Source: an uncultured Lachnospiraceae bacterium | GTDB taxonomy: Bacteria > Bacillota > Clostridia > Lachnospirales > Lachnospiraceae | Assembly (NCBI GenBank): GCA_910586955.1 | Contig: CAJUMM010000095.1 | Coordinates: 1 to 9,828 of the forward strand | DNA length: 9,828 nucleotides | Direction: 5' to 3' | In this document: piece by piece, positions 7,426-9,828 of the stretch | Layout of the letters: every line of letters starts with the position of its first letter | How positions within the stretch are numbered: position 1 is the stretch's first letter | The notes under the pieces: generated by a model | Seen by the model: only the letters and a program-made list of their open reading frames with translations | What the model was told of the DNA's origin: nothing | Databases searched by the model: none | Translations under genes and position numbers: made by a program

Positions 7426-7933
7426 AACCGTGAAGTTAGTGATTGGAATCCTTTTTCTGGTATTTTCCGGCCTGTACCTCATGGGGGTTGTGTCCTATGC
7501 AGTCTACGCCAAGGCGGAGGCCTCCTATTATTCTGCAGGCGACTGCCTGCACATGGAATTTGAGGACAGCGAATATATGGGAGAGACGGCTGTGACCGAA
7601 TGGGGAAGCGAGAATAGGGCGGAACCTGGTTACGGAATTTACCGGATGATTTTCCGGGTGGAGAACCAGGGCTGTTCGGCTTTTTACGGAACTCCCGCCG
7701 GGAGAATCCATCTGGACGGGGAGAACTGGGACGACCGGGGAGCTATTATGTATCACGATCCCAGCTACAATGCCCTCTTTGCAGACGGGGCCCGGCCCTT
7801 TGTCCCGGGCAAGTCGGAAGTCCGGGTCATTCTCTATGTGGAGGTGAAGGAGGGAGTGGAAACTCTTACGGCTTCTTTCTGGACCGTGGGAAACGAAGAT
7901 AAGAACGAAATAAAAATTTCATTGACGGATTGA
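7418..7933 (+). CDS. Single-pass membrane protein, copy B2
   Basis: Function unknown; 171 residues. It has a short N-terminus (MSRTVK), one membrane helix (about 7-29) and an exported domain paralogous to B1. Shared landmarks are LHMEF (44-48, B1 LNVEY), TEWGSENRAEPGYGIYRMI (60-78, B1 TDWGEELKAVPGYRWYRLV), FRVENQG (79-85, B1 FRIENKG), the PGKSEVRVILYVEV strand (130-143) and a C-terminal EIKISL (164-169, B1 EIEILL). The middle segment between the two strands has diverged. The ribosome site AGGAGGGGA lies inside the end of A2, and the reading frames overlap by 8 nt. The stop codon TGA lies within the -35 element of the next promoter. I see no terminator directly after the gene. Confidence 0.75.
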   Translation: MSRTVKLVIGILFLVFSGLYLMGVVSYAVYAKAEASYYSAGDCLHMEFEDSEYMGETAVTEWGSENRAEPGYGIYRMIFRVENQGCSAFYGTPAGRIHLDGENWDDRGAIMYHDPSYNALFADGARPFVPGKSEVRVILYVEVKEGVETLTASFWTVGNEDKNEIKISLTD

Positions 7934-7958
7934 CAAACGCTCCGGATTGGTATACAAT
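7930..7958 (+). promoter_or_regulatory. Strong sigma-A promoter for the substrate-binding protein gene
   Basis: A perfect -35 TTGACA (7930-7935), a 17-nt spacer and -10 TACAAT (7953-7958, 5 of 6). Transcription should begin near 7965, giving a leader of about 79 nt. The -35 contains the stop codon of the upstream gene, so the importer locus is packed against the membrane-protein cassette while having separate expression. Confidence 0.8.
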
Positions 7959-8031
7959 TTGTAAGGTGATGCGGCACTTTAATGCGTCACAGCGTTGTGG
8001 CGGAAAAGTGAAGGGCATCCAAATTGTAAGG
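7955..8031 (+). repeat. Direct repeat pair flanking the importer leader
   Basis: CAATTTGTAAGG (7955-7966) and CAAATTGTAAGG (8020-8031) match at 11 of 12 bases, 65 nt apart. The first overlaps the -10 and transcription start; the second runs into the ribosome binding site AAGGAGG (8028-8034). This could be a pair of regulatory sites or chance in an AT-rich leader. Confidence 0.3.
7966..7990 (+). promoter_or_regulatory. Inverted repeat at the start of the importer leader
   Basis: GTGATGCG (7966-7973) can pair with TGCGTCAC (7983-7990) around a 9-nt loop, as an 8-bp RNA stem with two G-U pairs. It begins at the predicted transcription start. It may be an operator or a 5' hairpin. It has no following U-tract, and I find no T-box sequence or Trp-rich leader peptide. 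Confidence 0.35.
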
Positions 8032-8043
8032 AGGAAGATAAGT

Positions 8044-9087
8044 ATGAAAAAGTTATTGGCATTGACTCTGGCGCTGGCTATGACCCTGTCTATGGCAGCC
8101 TGCGGCAGCAAACAGGAAGAAGCCCCGGCCCCGGCGCCGGCGGAGACACAGGAAGTAGTTCCCCAGGAGAGCGGCGATGAGCCGGCGGCTCCCGAGGGAG
8201 ATGTATTCGTGGTAGGCATCTGCCAGCTGGCGCCTCACGTGGCCCTGGATGCGGCAACGGAGGGCTTTATGGACACCCTGAAAGAGGAATTTGGCGATCA
8301 GGTGGAGTTTGATCTGCAGAATGCGGCGGGAGACACGCCCACCTGCGGAACCATTATCAACCAGTTTGTATCCGACGGTGTGGATCTGATTCTTGCCAAT
8401 GCTACCCCTGCCCTGCAGGCAGCCCAGGCAGCTACAGACACCATTCCCATTCTGGGAACTTCCGTAACCGAGTACGGCGTGGCCCTGGAGATTGCAGACT
8501 TTAACGGAACCGTAGGCGGAAATATTTCCGGTACTTCCGATCTGGCGCCCCTGGATCAGCAGGCCCAGATGCTGAAAGATCTGTTCCCGGATAAGAAGAA
8601 TGTGGGCCTGATTTACTGCTCCGCAGAGGCCAATTCCCAGTATCAGGTGGATACGGTCCAGAATTTCCTGGAGGAGCTGGGATATACCTGTACCCAGTAT
8701 TCCTTTGCGGATTCCAATGATATTTCTTCCGTGGTACAAAAAGCAGTAGACAACAGCGACGTTATCTATGTGCCCACGGACAATACGGCTGCCAACAATG
8801 CAGAGGTTATCAAAAATGTCTGCGTTCCCGCCGGCGTTCCCGTAATTGCAGGCGAGGAAGGCATCTGCGCCGGCTGCGGCGTTGCCACCCTGTCCATCAG
8901 CTACTATGACCTGGGCGTTGCCACCGGAAAGATGGCGGCAAAGATCTTAAAGGGCGAGGCGGATATTGCCGAGATGCCCATCGAGTATGCGCCCCAGTTC
9001 ACCAAGAAGTATAATGCGGAAATATGCGAGACCCTGAACGTTGAAATTCCGTCCGACTACGTGGCAATCGAGGCGGCCGCAGAGTAA
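8044..9087 (+). CDS. ABC importer substrate-binding lipoprotein, TrpX-like (ABC_sub_bind family)
   Basis: Captures a small solute outside the cell and delivers it to the permease encoded next. It has 347 residues. A lipoprotein signal peptide (1-19) ends in the lipobox MAAC with C20, then a Pro/Ala/Glu-rich linker (about 24-52) reaches the two-lobed binding domain. Family landmarks are ILGTSVTEY (136-144), ISGTSDLAPLDQQ (161-173), NVGLIYCSAEANS (186-198), YVPTDNTAA (242-250) and the hinge-region GVATLSISYYDLG (279-291). These match the PF04392 group that includes TrpX; members bind aromatic amino acids or other ligands, so tryptophan is only a guess. The start ATG at 8044 has an ideal AAGGAGG (8028-8034) at 9-nt spacing. 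An in-frame ATG at 7969 would spoil the signal peptide. A terminator follows directly. Confidence 0.93.
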   Translation: MKKLLALTLALAMTLSMAACGSKQEEAPAPAPAETQEVVPQESGDEPAAPEGDVFVVGICQLAPHVALDAATEGFMDTLKEEFGDQVEFDLQNAAGDTPTCGTIINQFVSDGVDLILANATPALQAAQAATDTIPILGTSVTEYGVALEIADFNGTVGGNISGTSDLAPLDQQAQMLKDLFPDKKNVGLIYCSAEANSQYQVDTVQNFLEELGYTCTQYSFADSNDISSVVQKAVDNSDVIYVPTDNTAANNAEVIKNVCVPAGVPVIAGEEGICAGCGVATLSISYYDLGVATGKMAAKILKGEADIAEMPIEYAPQFTKKYNAEICETLNVEIPSDYVAIEAAAE

Positions 9088-9112
9088 CCGGAAATTTTCT
9101 TTGAAAACAGTG

Positions 9113-9158
9113 AAAAAGCGGCAAAAAAGGACTTTCCTTTTGAGCCGCTTTTTGTTAT
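9113..9158 (+). terminator. Rho-independent terminator after the substrate-binding protein gene
   Basis: AAAAAGCGGC (9113-9122) pairs perfectly with GCCGCTTTTT (9144-9153). Inside it AAAAGGA pairs with TCCTTTT, giving a long hairpin with a T-rich tail. The A-tract on the left arm gives a T-run on the other strand too, so it could work in both directions. It separates the binding-protein gene from the permease gene and probably makes the binding protein the more abundant product. Confidence 0.88.
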
Positions 9159-9161
9159 AAT
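9153..9161 (+). promoter_or_regulatory. Extended -10 promoter for the permease gene, in the terminator tail
   Basis: TGTTATAAT (9153-9161) is a perfect extended -10 (TGN plus TATAAT). The -35 position (9133-9138, TTTCCT) is poor, as is common for extended -10 promoters. Transcription would begin near 9168, about 50 nt before the permease start. The element overlaps the end of the terminator, so the gene can be restarted after termination. Confidence 0.5.
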
Positions 9162-9220
9162 ATTGAAAGTTGCGAGCAGTTTTTGGCGGAATCTGCGGAA
9201 TTGTAATAGGAGGAGTCGTT

Positions 9221-9782
9221 GTGGAAATTATAAAACTTTTTAATGCCTTGCCCGGAGCCTTCGCCCAGGGATTGATCTGGGGAATTATGGCCATCGGCGT
9301 TTACATTACTTACAAAGTCCTGGATTTGGCGGATTTGACGGTAGACGGAACCATGGCTACCGGAGGTGCAGTCTGCATTGTGATGATGCTGAAGGGGTAT
9401 CCCGTAGGAATTTCCCTGGTGGCTGCGTTCGGGGCTGGACTGCTGGCGGGACTGGCGACGGGACTTTTACATACCATGATGGGGATTCCGGCGATTTTGT
9501 CGGGAATTTTAACCCAGCTGGGCCTCTACTCCATCAATCTGCGGATCCTGGGAGGAAAAGCCAACCAGGCCATCAGCGTGGACAAATACGATCTGCTGGT
9601 TTCCCTGCGCTGGGTGAAAGGAGTTCCCTTTTATAAGAATACCATTTTTGTCACGGCCCTTTTCGTGGTCTGCATCATTGCCGTTCTCTACTGGTTTTTC
9701 GGGACGGAGCTTGGATGCTCCATCCGGGCTACGGGCTGCAACGGCAATATGTCCCGGGCCCAGGGAATCAATACGGATGTGA
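9221..9782 (+). CDS. ABC importer permease, TrpY-like (BPD_transp_2), truncated at contig end
   Basis: Membrane subunit that passes the solute held by the upstream lipoprotein across the membrane. 187 residues are genuine, against roughly 290 for the family. Several hydrophobic helices are visible (about 12-30, 45-57, 62-83, 88-104, 141-160). Family landmarks are LADLTVDGTMATGGA (36-50), GIPAILSGILTQLGLYSINL (88-107) and CSIRATGCNGNMSRAQGINT (166-185). I chose GTG at 9221 because AGGAGGAG (9208-9215) lies just before it; an in-frame TTG at 9170 has no ribosome site and would start at about the transcription start. The reading frame appears to continue to an IGRAHV end, but those residues are adapter sequence. 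An ATPase gene would be expected next but is beyond the contig. Confidence 0.92.
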
Positions 9783-9828
9783 AGATCGGAAGAGCACACG
9801 TCTGAACTCCAGTCACGCACACAAATCT
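9783..9828. other. Illumina TruSeq adapter and index (sequencing artefact)
   Basis: Positions 9783-9816 are identical to the standard TruSeq read-1 adapter, beginning AGATCGGAAGAGCACACGTC and ending CCAGTCAC. Bases 9817-9824 (GCACACAA) sit where an 8-base index belongs, and 9825-9828 (ATCT) match the start of the flow-cell tail. This is untrimmed library sequence joined to the contig end, not biology. Confidence 0.98.

Larger units (their letters stand above)
5417..7933 (+). repeat. Diverged tandem duplication of a two-gene unit (A1-B1, A2-B2)
   Basis: The four genes occur as two consecutive A-B pairs. The A genes share landmarks in the same order through their exported domain, and so do the B genes. 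Within each pair the frames overlap (1 nt and 8 nt); between pairs there is a 6-nt gap. Similarity is plain at protein level and largely lost at DNA level, so the duplication is old or both units were kept under different selection. The whole unit directly follows gpsA and is likely co-transcribed with it. Confidence 0.7.

Noticed and set aside
7969..8043. In-frame ATG 25 codons before the binding-protein start
   Set aside because: It would put a charged stretch ahead of the lipoprotein signal peptide and has no proper ribosome site.
9170..9220. Upstream TTG start for the permease
   Set aside because: It coincides with the likely transcription start and lacks a ribosome site; GTG at 9221 follows AGGAGGAG.
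9509..9820. Minus-strand frame starting inside the contig end
   Set aside because: Its first residues (RDWSSDVCSSDL) are translated adapter sequence, and the rest is antisense to the permease.

Overview
The window looks like a chromosomal contig end from a Gram-positive anaerobe of the Clostridia, probably Lachnospiraceae. The evidence is moderately high GC by eye, strong AGGAGG-type ribosome binding sites, a clostridial gene order (DUF512 radical SAM protein, der, plsY, gpsA), a Lachnospiraceae-style ribose-phosphate pyrophosphokinase, and a short clostridial lipoprotein signal peptide. No taxon below family can be supported. I see no tRNA, rRNA, CRISPR array, transposase or phage gene.

Layout. 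Positions 1-873 (minus strand) hold the 5' 291 codons of prs, with its own extended -10 promoter. Diverging from it is a plus-strand operon of tightly packed genes: a PDZ/radical SAM/DUF512 protein (1017-2360), der (2357-3682), plsY (3687-4337) and gpsA (4402-5412). PlsY and GpsA supply the acyl acceptor and the first acylation step of phospholipid synthesis; Der is a ribosome-assembly GTPase.

From 5417 to 7933, with only 4 nt separating it from gpsA, comes the least ordinary part. Four small genes each encode a single-pass membrane protein with an extracytoplasmic beta-rich domain. They form two paralogous pairs in the order A1-B1-A2-B2: A1 resembles A2, and B1 resembles B2. A2 carries an N-terminal four-cysteine zinc ribbon that A1 lacks. 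The exported domains look like the DUF4352 (telokin-like) family. I do not recognise a characterised system, and this is the main candidate for something undescribed.

A strong promoter whose -35 overlaps the B2 stop codon starts an ABC importer locus: a substrate-binding lipoprotein of the TrpX/ABC_sub_bind type (8044-9087), a strong intrinsic terminator, a second extended -10 promoter in the terminator tail, and the start of the matching permease (9221 onward).

The last 46 bases (9783-9828) are not genomic. They are an Illumina TruSeq adapter followed by an 8-base index and the first bases of the flow-cell tail. The permease is therefore cut at 9782, and anything translated beyond it is artificial.
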